DNA of 64,000 nucleotides from Dechloromonas sp. ZY10 (GCF_041378895.1 NZ_CP144212.1:833001-897000), one strand, 5' to 3'; numbered from the stretch's first letter, positions 52,752 to 62,762 are shown. A program made the numbers and translations. The notes: generated by a model not told the origin, from the sequence alone.

Positions 52752-52931
52752 ATGGCCATGGACATCAACGATCTGCGTTCGCTGGTAACCGTTGCGGGCT
52801 TGCTTTGTTTTCTCGCAATTGTTGCTTGGGCTTACGGCAAAGCCAGCAAGAAGGGGTTTGACGAGGCGGCAAATTTGCCGTTCGCGGATCAAGATGAGCG
52901 GGAGGGGGACTCCCCCTCCTCTAAGCGCTGA
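52752..52931 (+). CDS. ccoQ: cbb3 oxidase small subunit CcoQ (FixQ)
   Basis: A 59-residue protein beginning MAMDINDLRSLVTVAGLLCF, with one TM helix (about 8-28) and a polar tail (SKKGFDEAANLPFADQDE) typical of CcoQ. Its ATG immediately follows the ccoO stop, and ccoP starts 14 bp downstream. It stabilises CcoP association with the core complex. Confidence 0.93.
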   Translation: MAMDINDLRSLVTVAGLLCFLAIVAWAYGKASKKGFDEAANLPFADQDEREGDSPSSKR

Positions 52932-52945
52932 AAAAAGGAAAGCAA

Positions 52946-53845
52946 ATGAGCGATTTCGTTAGCGATTTTTGGAACCTGTACGTGATCGTGATCGTATTGG
53001 CGAGTATTCTTGCCTGTGCGGTTCTTCTGATTGTGCAGGGTAAGGCAACCTTTACTCCTGGCAAGACCATGGGGCACGTTTGGGATGAAAACCTCGAGGA
53101 GTACAACAACCCAATGCCCAAGTGGTGGAGTTGGATGTTCGTCATCACTGTTGTGTTCGCCCTGGTTTACTTGGTTTTGTTCCCTGGTCTGGGTAACTTC
53201 AAAGGGGTCTTGAACTGGACTTCGGCTGGGCAACACAAGGCTGAAGTTGAGAAGATGGACGCTGCCGTCAAGCCGCTGTTCGACAAGTATCTTGCAATGG
53301 ATCTAAAGGCAGTTGCTGCTGACAAGCAGGCTATGGAAATGGGTAAGCGTTTGTACATGACTTACTGCATGCAGTGTCACGGTGCAGATGCGCGTGGTGC
53401 GAAAGGCTTCCCGAACCTGACCGATGCAGATTGGCTCTATGGTGGCGAACCTGAGCAGGTCAAGGAAACGATTGCCAACGGTCGGATGGGGGTGATGCCA
53501 CCGCATGCGCATCTGGGAGCGGATACAATCAAGGATTTGGCGAATTTTGTTCGTTCTTTGTCCGGGCTTCCGAATGACTCTGTTCGCACCTCCAAGGGTA
53601 AAGAGGCGTTTGCTTCTGCCGGCTGTTCCGGTTGCCATGGTCCCGAGGGTACCGGTATGCAGGCATTGGGGGCTCCGAACCTGACTGATAAAGTCTGGCT
53701 TTATGCGTCTTCGGAAGCAACGATCACCGAAACCATCACCAACGGCCGTCAGAACAAGATGCCGGCATGGAAGGATTTCCTGGGTGATGCAAAGGTTCAT
53801 CTTCTGTCCGCATATGTCTTGAGTTTGGGGCAGGCGGCAAAATAA
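52946..53845 (+). CDS. ccoP: cbb3 oxidase dihaem subunit CcoP
   Basis: A 299-residue membrane protein with two N-terminal TM helices (about 8-30 and 56-76). Between them lies GKTMGHVWDENLEEYNNPMP, the usual CcoP linker. Two class I haem sites follow: YCMQCHGADARGAKG (about residue 142) and GCSGCHGPEGTGMQ (about 226), with Met ligands in GVMPPH and NKMPAW. It receives electrons from soluble cytochromes c. The ATG follows AAAAGGAAAG. Confidence 0.97.
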   Translation: MSDFVSDFWNLYVIVIVLASILACAVLLIVQGKATFTPGKTMGHVWDENLEEYNNPMPKWWSWMFVITVVFALVYLVLFPGLGNFKGVLNWTSAGQHKAEVEKMDAAVKPLFDKYLAMDLKAVAADKQAMEMGKRLYMTYCMQCHGADARGAKGFPNLTDADWLYGGEPEQVKETIANGRMGVMPPHAHLGADTIKDLANFVRSLSGLPNDSVRTSKGKEAFASAGCSGCHGPEGTGMQALGAPNLTDKVWLYASSEATITETITNGRQNKMPAWKDFLGDAKVHLLSAYVLSLGQAAK

Positions 53846-53864
53846 GCTAGTCCAAGGTCCATGG

Positions 53865-53895
53865 GGGGCGAAGAGAGTTCTCTTTGCCCCTTTAT
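53865..53895 (+). terminator. Probable terminator after ccoP
   Basis: The stem GGGGCGAAGAG/CTCTTTGCCCC (53865-53875 with 53880-53890, one G.T-type mismatch) is followed by TTTAT. It probably limits but need not block read-through to fixH. Confidence 0.7.
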
Positions 53896-53951
53896 GACTG
53901 GATAAGCTGATTTTGCATCGCATACCAAAGCAATTGAAAAGGGGTTTTGTT

Positions 53952-54002
53952 ATGCGATTCGGTTATTTTCCCTTTTGCTGCGTGGCGTTAAATGGTGCGT
54001 GA
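53952..54002 (+). CDS. Possible 16-residue leader frame overlapping the ccoH start
   Basis: ATG at 53952, after AAGGGG with seven-base spacing, encodes MRFGYFPFCCVALNGA and stops at 54000-54002, eleven bases inside ccoH. It has a better ribosome site than ccoH itself, which would fit translational coupling. It may equally be chance. Confidence 0.25.
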   Translation: MRFGYFPFCCVALNGA

Positions 54003-54495
54003 TTCATTGATTGTTCCTTGGTATAAACAGCGTTGGCCTTGGTTGCTGATAGCGGGGCCTGCGTTGGTTGTAGTCGCCGGTGCGATAACGGTTTGGCTTG
54101 CTGTTGTCAGTAACGATGGTTTGGTTGTTGACGATTATTACAAGCAAGGATTGGCTGTTAACCAGCGGTTGCATCGTGACCAGCAGGCCAGCGATCTTGG
54201 TATGGCTGCTGATTTGATGCGGTCAGGTGCGAATGTTCGTCTTTTGTTGACGGCGGGTTTGGAAACACAAATGCCTTCCGAGGTTGCGATTAAAATCTCG
54301 CATCCTACACGCGCCGGGCAAGACCAGATTCTGAGGGTGACGCAGGAGGCTCCAGGGTTTTATTCAGGGAAGTTGACGGATGAAATTGCAGGGCGTTGGC
54401 TGGTCACCATTGAGGATCCGGCAGCTAAATGGCGATTGCATGGCGAGTGGCATGCGGACTCAGATGAGCCGCTGCATCTATCACCAATAAAATGA
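53992..54495 (+). CDS. ccoH: cbb3 assembly protein CcoH (FixH)
   Basis: A 167-residue protein with one TM helix (about 13-36) in WYKQRWPWLLIAGPALVVVAG, followed by the FixH hallmark VDDYYKQGLAVNQRLHRDQ and a periplasmic beta-rich domain with GRWLVTIEDPAAKWRLHGEW. It helps assemble cbb3 oxidase. The ATG at 53992 lacks a good ribosome site, but a short leader frame (53952-54002) with AAGGGG before it overlaps the start and could couple translation. Confidence 0.94.
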   Translation: MVRDSLIVPWYKQRWPWLLIAGPALVVVAGAITVWLAVVSNDGLVVDDYYKQGLAVNQRLHRDQQASDLGMAADLMRSGANVRLLLTAGLETQMPSEVAIKISHPTRAGQDQILRVTQEAPGFYSGKLTDEIAGRWLVTIEDPAAKWRLHGEWHADSDEPLHLSPIK

Positions 54496-54522
54496 TTTTT
54501 TTTGTTACTGGGAGGTGACGTA

Positions 54523-54660
54523 ATGGCATGGGAACTCTTATTCGGTAGCGATATTGGCCTGATGAGCCTGGCAGTGATTGTCGGGGTTGTGGTCATCGGT
54601 GTCGTGATGGGCAAGATGTATTCGAGCAAGATTGAGGAAGACTCGGGGCAGGCCAAGTAG
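54523..54660 (+). CDS. Small membrane protein, DUF3149-like
   Basis: A 45-residue protein, MAWELLFGSDIGLMSLAVIV and onward, with one TM helix (about 12-32) and a charged tail. It resembles the DUF3149 family of short betaproteobacterial proteins often found beside cbb3 oxidase genes (family recalled from memory). A strong GGGAGG ribosome site lies eight bases before the ATG. The stop is 3 bp before the long hairpin. Confidence 0.85.
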   Translation: MAWELLFGSDIGLMSLAVIVGVVVIGVVMGKMYSSKIEEDSGQAK

Positions 54661-54663
54661 TTG

Positions 54664-54725
54664 CCCCAGAAATAGAAAGGGCCCTGGGTACCACAAAGTA
54701 CCCAGGGCCCTTTCTATTTCTGGGG
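54664..54725. terminator. 28-bp perfect inverted repeat (hairpin)
   Basis: Arms 54664-54691 and 54698-54725 are exact reverse complements, separated by CACAAA. The stem is far longer than a usual terminator and lacks a U run. It lies between the cbb3 cluster and motA and probably blocks transcription in both directions. Confidence 0.85.
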
Positions 54726-54812
54726 ATGAGGTTACTTTGCTTTATCGATACAATACAACCTGCAACAATGTGGCGGCTTGCTGCCAAGGGCGGCAAACAC
54801 TAGGGGGGACTC

Positions 54813-55670
54813 ATGTTTCTGATAGTAGGTTATGTAATCATTCTTGCGGCATCGTTGGGTACCTACGCAATCCACGGAAGCCTTCTGGCACTTTGGGTTC
54901 CTACTGAATATGTGGCGATTGTTGGTCTAACGATTGGTGGCTTTGTTGCGGGCAATGACATCAAGGTTATCAAGGCGACGGTGGGTGCATTGCCGGGGGT
55001 TCTGAAAGGCTCTAAATTCAATAAAGCTTTTTATATCGATGCGCTGGCAATGCTGTTCGAGATATTGTCAAAGGTTCGCAAAGAGGGGCTGATGTCGATT
55101 GAGGGGGATGTTGAAAATCCCGATGGGAGTCCGATTTTCAGCAAATATCCTGCAATTCAAAGTGATCATCACATCATGGAGTTCGTGACTGACTATTTGC
55201 GGATGATGGTCGGTGGCAATTTGAATACAGTCGAAATTGAAAGCCTGATGGATGTCGAATTGGAAACTCATCACCATGAAGCAGCAGAACCGGCGCATGT
55301 TGTTAGCAAAGTGGGAGATGCTACTCCCGCATTTGGTATCGTTGTTGCGGTGATGGGCGTTGTTAACGTGATGGGGTCTGTAGGGCAGCCACCGGCAGTA
55401 CTTGGAAAGATGATCGGGGGGGCTCTTGTTGGTACATTCTTGGGCATTTTGATCTCTTATGGATTCGTGGCTCCGATCGCCAGTCTTCTTGATCAGAAGG
55501 CGCATGAAGGGTCGAAGATATACCAATGCATAAAAATGGTGTTGCTTGCCTCTATGTCCGGATACGCGCCACAAGTCGCTGTTGAGTTTGGCAGAAAGAC
55601 TCTGGATTCGCATGTTCGTCCAACTTTTAGGGAGTTGGAGGAAGAACTCAAGGCGCGAAAAGGCAAGTAG
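54813..55670 (+). CDS. motA: Flagellar motor stator protein MotA
   Basis: A 285-residue protein with four TM helices: two near the N terminus (about 1-50) and two after a large cytoplasmic loop (about 165-225). AAEPAHVVSKVGDATPAFGIVVAVMGVV begins TM3; the conserved Pro of this helix couples proton flow to rotation. KGSKFNKAFYIDALAMLFEIL and the charged loop residues match the MotA loop. It forms the proton-driven stator with MotB, 21 bp downstream. The ATG at 54813 follows GGGGGGAC. Confidence 0.97.
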   Translation: MFLIVGYVIILAASLGTYAIHGSLLALWVPTEYVAIVGLTIGGFVAGNDIKVIKATVGALPGVLKGSKFNKAFYIDALAMLFEILSKVRKEGLMSIEGDVENPDGSPIFSKYPAIQSDHHIMEFVTDYLRMMVGGNLNTVEIESLMDVELETHHHEAAEPAHVVSKVGDATPAFGIVVAVMGVVNVMGSVGQPPAVLGKMIGGALVGTFLGILISYGFVAPIASLLDQKAHEGSKIYQCIKMVLLASMSGYAPQVAVEFGRKTLDSHVRPTFRELEEELKARKGK

Positions 55671-55691
55671 CGAATTTAAAGGCTGATAAGA

Positions 55692-56621
55692 ATGAGTGAT
55701 GATTCGACCCGCCCGATAGTCATCAAGCGCAAGAAGGTTGTTGCGGGTGGCGCTCATGGTGGTGCATGGAAAATTGCATATGCTGATTTTGTAACGGCAA
55801 TGATGGCATTTTTCCTGTTGATGTGGCTTTTAGGCTCTACGGCCAAAGGGGATTTGCAGGGTATTGCTGATTTTTTTCAAAATCCATTGCTAATCGCCAA
55901 TCGAGGTGGAAGTGGGTCTGGTGATGCAACTAGCATCATTCAAGGGGGGGGGAGGGATCTTTCTCGGCAGAGTGGTCAGGTTAAAAGAGGGGAGGTTGAG
56001 GGGAAAAAAACCATCAACCCGAGCAAGGAAAGAGAAATTCAGGCCGAATTCAGACGGAAAGAGCAGGAGCGACTTGAGGCTTTAAAGGGGGAGATTGAAA
56101 AATTAATCGAACAAACTCCGCAACTCGCTCAGTTTAAAAAGCAATTGCTTCTCGATATTACTGCCGAAGGATTGCGCATTCAGATTGTGGATGAGCAAAA
56201 TCGGCCGATGTTTGATTTAAGCAGTTCTGATCTAAAGCCTTATGCTAGGGATTTGCTACGGAAAATTGGAAAATTGCTGAACGGCGTCAGCAATCGCGTC
56301 AGCTTGGCTGGTCACACGGATGCAGCCCAGTTTTCTGCAGGGGCCCTGGGGTATACGAACTGGGAACTCTCCGCTAATCGTGCAAATGCATCAAGGCGGG
56401 AATTAATTGCGGGGGGTATGGATGAAGCCAAGGTGTTGCGTGTGGTTGGGCTGGCTTCTACCGTATTGTTCGATAAAAATGATCCTTTGAACCCCGTTAA
56501 CCGAAGGATAAGTATTGTTGTCCTGAATCAAAAAACAGAGCAGTCTATTCTCGCCGAGAGTGGCCCCGAGTCGGAATATTCTGGCGAAGAGATTCTCGAG
56601 GAAAGTGCAGCGGCTAGATAG
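55692..56621 (+). CDS. motB: Flagellar motor stator protein MotB
   Basis: A 309-residue protein. The single TM helix has the proton-accepting Asp in [20 protein letters not shown] (about residue 33). A linker follows, then an OmpA-like peptidoglycan-binding domain with [15 protein letters not shown] and [16 protein letters not shown]. It anchors the stator to the cell wall. It lies 21 bp after motA and is followed by the MCP-like gene after 26 bp. Confidence 0.97.
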   Translation: MSDDSTRPIVIKRKKVVAGGAHGGAWKIAYADFVTAMMAFFLLMWLLGSTAKGDLQGIADFFQNPLLIANRGGSGSGDATSIIQGGGRDLSRQSGQVKRGEVEGKKTINPSKEREIQAEFRRKEQERLEALKGEIEKLIEQTPQLAQFKKQLLLDITAEGLRIQIVDEQNRPMFDLSSSDLKPYARDLLRKIGKLLNGVSNRVSLAGHTDAAQFSAGALGYTNWELSANRANASRRELIAGGMDEAKVLRVVGLASTVLFDKNDPLNPVNRRISIVVLNQKTEQSILAESGPESEYSGEEILEESAAAR

Positions 56622-56647
56622 CCTATATATTGGGAGCAGGGGGCAAA

Positions 56648-57856
56648 ATGGGGCGCATAGCCGCTATTCTGATTGCAGGTGTATTTTATTTAGGGCTTTT
56701 GGAGTTTGATGTTTCCTATGCTTCATTAATTGGCGGGGTTTGTTTTTGGGCGGCGGTATTGATGGGGGTTTGGGGCGGGGCGATCCCTAAGGTCCAAGCT
56801 AAAGATTCCTCTGGAACGATTTCCTGTGCTGAACTTGCGGAGTTACATACTGTTTTGCAGCAAGGAACAACCGCAATTAATCAGACGTCAAAGGTAATTG
56901 CTGAGCAGCTGCGGATGATTTCAGATGAAAATCTTCGCGTGCGAAATATTTTTTCCGAAGCCATTGAGGGATTGGTTAGTAGTTTTGAGTATTTGGCGAT
57001 GCTAGCCTCTCGTCAAAATGAAATCGGTTTGCGTATAACGGCGAGGGATTCAGAGGAAGTATCTGTCCGTCAATTTGAAAGCTTTGCGGCTAAAACTTCG
57101 AATACGTTGCGTCAATTTGTGGATAGCGTTGTAGATAATTCGCGTACAGCTATGTCCTTGGTTGAGTTGACAGATCGAATTACAGGGCAGATGCGCGAGG
57201 TGAAAGGCATGCTGGGGGAAATTGAGGGAATTTCAAAGCAAACCAACCTGTTGGCTCTAAACGCAGCGATCGAGGCGGCGCGCGCAGGAGAGGCTGGTCG
57301 AGGCTTTGCTGTCGTCGCTGATGAAGTCCGTGATCTCTCTGGGCGTACAAGTCATTTTAGTCAGCAGATCCGCGAGTCTTTGTCAAAAATGCAAGCCAGC
57401 GTAGATGAGGCTGAGGCAGCGATTAATCGCATGGCTGCTCAGGATATGACTTTTGCCCTGACCTCGAAGACAGATGTCGAGCAGGCAATGGCTGGTATCG
57501 AGGCAATGAATGAGGTCACTGGACAAGCTGTTGGTGAGCTGAACGTGATTGCGGTCGATGTGTCAGCGGCGGCGAGGAATGCAGTTCTCTCATTGCAATT
57601 CCAGGATATGGTGACTCAGTTGCTGGAGCATTCAGCGAAGCGTGTTGAGGTGTTGGAGTCAATATTGCACGATGAAGGGCAACTTGTTGCCTTGATGGGA
57701 AGTGATGGAAAGCTTGGTGATACACTGAACGCTCTGGAGCGCATTCAAAATCATATCGGGCAGCAGGCGGCTAAGCTTGATCTCTTGCATCAGCGCGTTG
57801 CACATAATCCAGTTGCACAGCAGGGGTTTGCGACCGGTGATGTTGAGTTGTTTTGA
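56648..57856 (+). CDS. Methyl-accepting chemotaxis-like protein without a periplasmic sensor
   Basis: A 402-residue protein starting at the ATG at 56648 (AGGGGG just upstream). Two hydrophobic segments (about 3-20 and 25-42) are joined by only a few residues, so there is no periplasmic ligand domain. The MCP signalling tip reads [20 protein letters not shown], then [25 protein letters not shown]. The C-terminal stretch is helical and ends GDVELF, shared with CheD in this cluster. It may sense an intracellular or membrane redox signal. It sits between motB and cheY. Confidence 0.88.
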   Translation: MGRIAAILIAGVFYLGLLEFDVSYASLIGGVCFWAAVLMGVWGGAIPKVQAKDSSGTISCAELAELHTVLQQGTTAINQTSKVIAEQLRMISDENLRVRNIFSEAIEGLVSSFEYLAMLASRQNEIGLRITARDSEEVSVRQFESFAAKTSNTLRQFVDSVVDNSRTAMSLVELTDRITGQMREVKGMLGEIEGISKQTNLLALNAAIEAARAGEAGRGFAVVADEVRDLSGRTSHFSQQIRESLSKMQASVDEAEAAINRMAAQDMTFALTSKTDVEQAMAGIEAMNEVTGQAVGELNVIAVDVSAAARNAVLSLQFQDMVTQLLEHSAKRVEVLESILHDEGQLVALMGSDGKLGDTLNALERIQNHIGQQAAKLDLLHQRVAHNPVAQQGFATGDVELF

Positions 57857-57878
57857 TATTTTAAAGTAGAGGTTATTT

Positions 57879-58244
57879 ATGGCGAAGACTGTTTTGGCAG
57901 TGGATGATTCTGCTTCGATTCGGCAAATGGTTTCATTTACATTGAAAAGTGCTGGTTATGATGTGATTGAGGCCGTTGATGGCATGGATGGTTTAGAAAA
58001 GGCAAAAACAAAATTGATTAATTTGGTTTTGACTGATCAAAATATGCCACGGATGGACGGTTTGACACTGATTAAAAACTTGCGCGCCCAGCCGCAGTTT
58101 TCAAAAACTCCAATATTGATGTTAACTACCGAGTCATCGGATGCGATGAAGGCTCAAGGCCGGGCTGCAGGCGCTACTGGCTGGTTGGTCAAGCCATTCG
58201 ATCCGCAAAAGCTTATTGAGGTGGTTAAAAAGGTGATCGGGTAG
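57879..58244 (+). CDS. cheY: Chemotaxis response regulator CheY
   Basis: A 121-residue single receiver domain. It has the acidic pocket VLAVDDSAS (D9, D10), phosphoacceptor D53 in LTDQNMPRMDG, the Thr in MLTTESSD and Lys in GWLVKPFDPQKL. It controls flagellar motor switching after phosphorylation by CheA. It lies 22 bp after the MCP-like gene and 70 bp before cheA. Confidence 0.96.
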   Translation: MAKTVLAVDDSASIRQMVSFTLKSAGYDVIEAVDGMDGLEKAKTKLINLVLTDQNMPRMDGLTLIKNLRAQPQFSKTPILMLTTESSDAMKAQGRAAGATGWLVKPFDPQKLIEVVKKVIG

Positions 58245-58314
58245 TATTTTCGAGTAAACGCGGCGCAACCGTTCGTATGTTTCGCCACTGCTAAGGTAAA
58301 CGTCTGAGGTGGTT

Positions 58315-60711
58315 ATGGCCATTGATATGACACAGTTTTACCAAGTGTTCTTTGACGAGTCGGCTGAACATTTGGCGAATATGGAAGCACTGCTGCTCGA
58401 ATTGGATATATCCGATCCTGATCCTGAGCAGCTGAATGCTATTTTTCGTGCTGCTCATTCAATTAAGGGTAGTGCTGGAACTTTTGGATTTTCTGATCTG
58501 GCAGATACAACTCATATTCTGGAGAATTTGCTCGATAGAATCCGAAAGCAGGAGCTGAGCCTCCGCGAAGAGATGGTGGATGCCTTCCTTGAAACCGGTG
58601 ATTTGCTTAAGGCGATGCTTGAGGCTCACCAGGGGCATGGTGAGGTTGGCCCTGCTTCTGTTGTCGATATCTGTGAGAGACTCAAAGCCTTATCAGCAGA
58701 GCAAAAAAATCTTGATGGGATAAATTCTGGTTCAGAAAATATATTACCAGAAAAGGTCAGTGGCACCGAAGATGCTGATGAGGAACTTAAGTTGCGTTGT
58801 TACGATGTGCAGTTTGTTCCAAATTCTGCATCATTGCTCAACGGAGGGGTCGCCTCGTTAATTTCCGAGTTGACTGCTATCGGTAATATAGAGATTGTTA
58901 GTCAGCCCCATGAAGCTGGCGAAGCAGCAGGGGTTTGGCATTTAAAGCTACGTACGTCTTGTTCTGCTAAAGACTTTTCCGAGCAGATTGATTTTGTTGC
59001 AGATAGTGGAGCATGGAGGGTTACTGATGAATCCATCAAGTCAGCCGATGATGATTGTTTTGGCTTGTTCGATGACTTAGACGATTCGAATGGTTTGTCG
59101 CTGGAACAGGAAAGTTATGGGTTGTTTTCCGATGACGGAGGCACGACAGATCTAGATCTGACTGTTGTCGAAGAGGGGGATGGTGCTTATGGCTTCTTCG
59201 TGGAATCGATGCAAGTTGGCGGTTCAAAACCCTGTGAAGTTGACCAAGGTATCGGGTATGGATTTTTTGATGCAGAGGATGCCTTTGAGCCTGTGGAAGC
59301 GAATGCTCTAACCGGCAAAAATGGTGACGACGAAGCCCGTGGCTTCGGTTTTTTTGTTCCAATTCCAGAGCCAGCGGAAACAGAGAGTAATCAACGTGTT
59401 GGTTCGCAAGTGGTTGAGCGCATCAAGGTTTCGTTAGAGACAGTGGATTCGTCGGTCGATCAAAAGCCTACTGCTACAACAGCCGAACGTAAGTCTGCTC
59501 GATCGGCATTGGCGGCGGTGGCGGCGAGTGGTGACTCATCAATTAGAGTTAGTGTCGAAAAAGTTGATCAACTGATCAATTTGGTTGGTGAGTTGGTAAT
59601 TACCCAGGCTATGTTGCTTCAAACTGCCTCCCAGGTTCCGCAAGGCACTCTAGAGGGATTAGTGAATGGTTTGGCTCAGTTGGAGCGGAACACTAGGGAT
59701 TTGCAAGAATCTGTGATGTCGATACGGATGATGCCTATTTCTTTTGTTTTTTCGCGTTTTCCGCGTGTTGTTCGCGATTTATCGGGGAAGCTTGGAAAGC
59801 AGGTCGAACTTAAGACATCGGGCGAAACTACAGAGCTTGATAAAGGTCTTATTGAAAGGATTGCCGATCCTCTTACGCATCTGATTCGAAATAGTCTGGA
59901 TCATGGAATAGAAAGTCCGGAGAGACGGGTTGTTGCTGGAAAAAGTCCTGTCGGTACGATTACTCTAAAGGCTTATCATCAAGGAGGGAATATCGTTATC
60001 GAAGTCGGTGATGATGGCGCGGGACTACACAGGGCAAAAATACTGAGCAAAGCCCGCGAGCGCGGTATGCAGGTCTCCGATCAGATGACAGATTTCGAAG
60101 TTTTTAATCTGATATTTGAGGCAGGCTTTTCTACGGCAGATGAAATTACAGATGTTTCTGGTCGTGGAGTTGGAATGGATGTGGTTCGAAGAAATATCCA
60201 GTCAATGGGGGGGCGGGTCGAAATTGATTCGATGCAAGGGGTGGGGACGCGAATTACTGTACGATTACCTCTGACTTTGGCTATTTTGGATGGTATGTCC
60301 GTGGCTGTTGGTGATCAGACTTATATTTTGCCGCTTTCTTACGTAATCGAGTCGCTCCAGCCTGCAGTCGGTGAGATCAAAACTTTGTCAAATCAAGCTC
60401 GTGTAATTCAAGTCAGGGGGGAATACCTTCCTGTGGTTGTATTGCATGAAATGTTTGGTCTCAAGTCCAAGTGGAAAAACTTAACTCAAGGCATTATGGT
60501 CGTCTTGGAGGCCGATGGGATGAAGGCCGCGCTGTTTGTTGATGCACTTGTAGGTCAGCATCAGGTAGTTATCAAAAGTTTGGAGGCTAACTATCGGCGT
60601 GTCCCGGGAATTTCAGGTGCTACGATCATGGGGGATGGTCACGTCGCTTTGATCCTTGATGTATCATCGATTGCCGAAATGGCAAAGGCCAGTGTGCACA
60701 AAGCTGCTTGA
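58315..60711 (+). CDS. cheA: Chemotaxis histidine kinase CheA
   Basis: A 798-residue kinase from the ATG at 58315 (TGAGGTGG upstream). Hpt domain P1 has phospho-His H48 in [18 protein letters not shown] long linker (about 130-400) follows, with five F/Y-G-[LF]-F motifs between residues 248 and 347. The dimerisation domain begins [20 protein letters not shown], the ATPase domain has [13 protein letters not shown] and [13 protein letters not shown], and the CheW-like regulatory domain P5 covers about 655-798. It phosphorylates CheY and CheB. Confidence 0.97.
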   Translation: MAIDMTQFYQVFFDESAEHLANMEALLLELDISDPDPEQLNAIFRAAHSIKGSAGTFGFSDLADTTHILENLLDRIRKQELSLREEMVDAFLETGDLLKAMLEAHQGHGEVGPASVVDICERLKALSAEQKNLDGINSGSENILPEKVSGTEDADEELKLRCYDVQFVPNSASLLNGGVASLISELTAIGNIEIVSQPHEAGEAAGVWHLKLRTSCSAKDFSEQIDFVADSGAWRVTDESIKSADDDCFGLFDDLDDSNGLSLEQESYGLFSDDGGTTDLDLTVVEEGDGAYGFFVESMQVGGSKPCEVDQGIGYGFFDAEDAFEPVEANALTGKNGDDEARGFGFFVPIPEPAETESNQRVGSQVVERIKVSLETVDSSVDQKPTATTAERKSARSALAAVAASGDSSIRVSVEKVDQLINLVGELVITQAMLLQTASQVPQGTLEGLVNGLAQLERNTRDLQESVMSIRMMPISFVFSRFPRVVRDLSGKLGKQVELKTSGETTELDKGLIERIADPLTHLIRNSLDHGIESPERRVVAGKSPVGTITLKAYHQGGNIVIEVGDDGAGLHRAKILSKARERGMQVSDQMTDFEVFNLIFEAGFSTADEITDVSGRGVGMDVVRRNIQSMGGRVEIDSMQGVGTRITVRLPLTLAILDGMSVAVGDQTYILPLSYVIESLQPAVGEIKTLSNQARVIQVRGEYLPVVVLHEMFGLKSKWKNLTQGIMVVLEADGMKAALFVDALVGQHQVVIKSLEANYRRVPGISGATIMGDGHVALILDVSSIAEMAKASVHKAA

Positions 60712-60725
60712 GCGGAGATTGTGAG

Positions 60726-61229
60726 ATGGAATTGAAAAGCGTCCAGTCGGCGGGTGTCGCGTCGGATGATGAACAGGTTTCTAGTGAATATCTGACATTC
60801 ACTTTGGGTAACGAGGAGTATGCGATAGATATCCTCAAAGTGCAGGAGATTCGAGGCTATGAGACTCCGACGCTTATCGCTAATGCACCGATTTTTATAA
60901 AAGGTGTTATAAATCTCAGGGGGACTATTGTCCCAATTATCGATCTTCGAATTAAATTCGGTCTCGGTGGTGTCGAATACACACCGTTCACTGTCGTTGT
61001 TATATTGAATGTGGCGGGGCGTGTTGTCGGTGTCGTTGTTGATAGCGTTTCTGATGTGATTTCTCTGGTGCCTGGGCAGATTAGGCCTGCCCCAGATTTC
61101 TCTAGTACTTTTGACACCAAATATATAGTTGGGCTGGTTTCCCTTGCTCAACGAATGCTTATTGTCACGGATATCGAGAGATTGATGACTAGTGCTGATA
61201 TGGAATTAATCGAGCAGATTGGGCACTGA
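60726..61229 (+). CDS. cheW: Chemotaxis coupling protein CheW
   Basis: A 167-residue CheW-fold protein. [24 protein letters not shown] opens the fold; later motifs are [23 protein letters not shown] and [17 protein letters not shown]. It links chemoreceptors to CheA. I chose the ATG at 60726 with GGAG nine bases upstream, 14 bp after cheA. The first 25 residues are outside the conserved fold. Confidence 0.96.
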   Translation: MELKSVQSAGVASDDEQVSSEYLTFTLGNEEYAIDILKVQEIRGYETPTLIANAPIFIKGVINLRGTIVPIIDLRIKFGLGGVEYTPFTVVVILNVAGRVVGVVVDSVSDVISLVPGQIRPAPDFSSTFDTKYIVGLVSLAQRMLIVTDIERLMTSADMELIEQIGH

Positions 61230-61281
61230 GTATGAGTTTTATTGTGGATGATGTTTCTCATTTTTGACGGATGGTGTCGTA

Positions 61282-62130
61282 ATGGAAAATTCCAAGCTCA
61301 CATCATCCGCGCGTGAGTTTAGTTTCTCTAACTCTGATTTCGAGCGTGTACGGAAGTTGATCTATCAACACGCAGGAATATCGTTATCACCTGTCAAGCA
61401 AGATATGGTTTATTCCCGGCTCGCTAGGCGATTGCGAGCAACTGGTGCAAAGAGTTTTGCGGAATATCTTGATGCGTTGGAGAGGGCCGGGGGCGATGAG
61501 TGGGAGCGCTTCGTTAATTCCCTTACTACTAATCTCACTTCATTCTTTCGAGAGGCGCATCATTTCCCAATTCTTGCTGATCACCTTAAAAAACAAGGAA
61601 ATCGCTCCGGCCTGAAGATTTGGTGCTCAGCTGCTTCAACTGGCGAGGAACCATACTCAATCGCAATGACTGTTGTGGAAGCTCTTGGCGGGGCTGCGTC
61701 CGGAGTGACTATCGTTGCCTCTGATCTCGATACAAATGTACTTGAGGTAGCCAAAAAAGGGGTTTACTCGTTTGATCGAGTTGCTAGATTATCGCCGGAC
61801 CGCTTGAAGCGGTTTTTCTTGAAGGGGACTGGAGCCCAGGACGGTTTGGTGGCTGTCCGTCCAGAGTTGCGGCAGATGGTTGATTTTAGGCGAATCAATT
61901 TGCTGGACTCTGCTTATTCAGTTCCAAATGGACTGGACGTGATTTTCTGTCGAAATGTGATGATCTATTTTGACAAGCCAACCCAGTATAAGATACTTAA
62001 AAAATTTCATCCATTGATGAATGGAGATTCGCTGTTATTTGCGGGACATTCAGAAAGTTTTTTGCATGCCGCTGATCTTTTTAAGTCCTTGGGCAAGACA
62101 GTCTATGCTCCCGTTGGCAAGGGTGTATGA
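61282..62130 (+). CDS. cheR: Chemotaxis protein methyltransferase CheR
   Basis: A 282-residue SAM-dependent methyltransferase that methylates receptor glutamates. The N-terminal helical domain has LARRLRATGAKSFAEYLDAL, then TNLTSFFREAHHFPIL. The SAM-binding motif IWCSAASTGEEPYSIAM and the catalytic-domain segment VIFCRNVMIYFDKPTQ are present. I chose the ATG at 61282, since an upstream TTG (61264) lacks a ribosome site. Its stop shares bases with the cheD start (ATGA overlap). Confidence 0.96.
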   Translation: MENSKLTSSAREFSFSNSDFERVRKLIYQHAGISLSPVKQDMVYSRLARRLRATGAKSFAEYLDALERAGGDEWERFVNSLTTNLTSFFREAHHFPILADHLKKQGNRSGLKIWCSAASTGEEPYSIAMTVVEALGGAASGVTIVASDLDTNVLEVAKKGVYSFDRVARLSPDRLKRFFLKGTGAQDGLVAVRPELRQMVDFRRINLLDSAYSVPNGLDVIFCRNVMIYFDKPTQYKILKKFHPLMNGDSLLFAGHSESFLHAADLFKSLGKTVYAPVGKGV

Positions 62131-62741
62131 CAATGCCAATATTGAATGCTGGTCAGCATTTTGCAACTAATAGGTACCATGATCGGCATTTTGGGAAGGA
62201 AGCCGCAAAGATACTTCCCGGTGAGTATTTTGTTGCCAATGATGGCATGCTTTTGGTCACTGTCCTTGGTTCTTGTATTGCAGCCTGTATTCGCGATCCC
62301 GTCGTTGGTATTGGAGGGATGAACCACTTTATGCTACCGGATGATGGCGTCAAAGGTACGGTAGCAGCTTCGGCCCGCTATGGGACATATGCCATGGAGT
62401 TGCTCATTAATCATTTGCTGAAGCTTGGCGCAAAAAGAGAACGCCTAGAAGCAAAATTGTTTGGTGGTGGGGCCGTTATGGCCAGTCTGGCGAGCAGCAA
62501 CGTGGGGGTGCGGAATGCTGCTTTTGCCCTTGATTTTTTGGCGACCGAGGGTATTCCAGTCATTGCGAAGGACTTGTTGGAATCATATCCAAGGAAAGTC
62601 TATTATTTCACTGATTCTGGGCGGGTACTTGTTAAAAAGCTTAATCGGGTACATAACGATACCCTTTATTCTCGTGAGGCTACTTATAAAGCTAGCCTTG
62701 CCAAAGCTCCGGTCGCTGGCGATGTTGAATTGTTTGTTTAG
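62127..62741 (+). CDS. cheD: Chemoreceptor glutamine deamidase CheD
   Basis: A 204-residue deamidase. The active-site Cys lies in LVTVLGSCIAACIRDP, the His in GGMNHFMLPDDG and the Thr further on; the fold motif KLFGGGAVM is present. It converts receptor glutamines to glutamates and can be regulated through CheC-like partners elsewhere. It overlaps cheR by four bases, and its C terminus ends GDVELFV, echoing the MCP-like protein in the same cluster. Confidence 0.95.
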   Translation: MTMPILNAGQHFATNRYHDRHFGKEAAKILPGEYFVANDGMLLVTVLGSCIAACIRDPVVGIGGMNHFMLPDDGVKGTVAASARYGTYAMELLINHLLKLGAKRERLEAKLFGGGAVMASLASSNVGVRNAAFALDFLATEGIPVIAKDLLESYPRKVYYFTDSGRVLVKKLNRVHNDTLYSREATYKASLAKAPVAGDVELFV

Positions 62742-62762
62742 TGAAAGGGAGTTTGTCTGGCA

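Noticed and set aside
54664-54725. Hairpin as a tRNA-like or attachment site
   Set aside because: No cloverleaf or integrase gene; it is a simple perfect stem-loop.
61232-61267. 11-codon frame between cheW and cheR
   Set aside because: Too short, with no strong ribosome site; treated as spacer.
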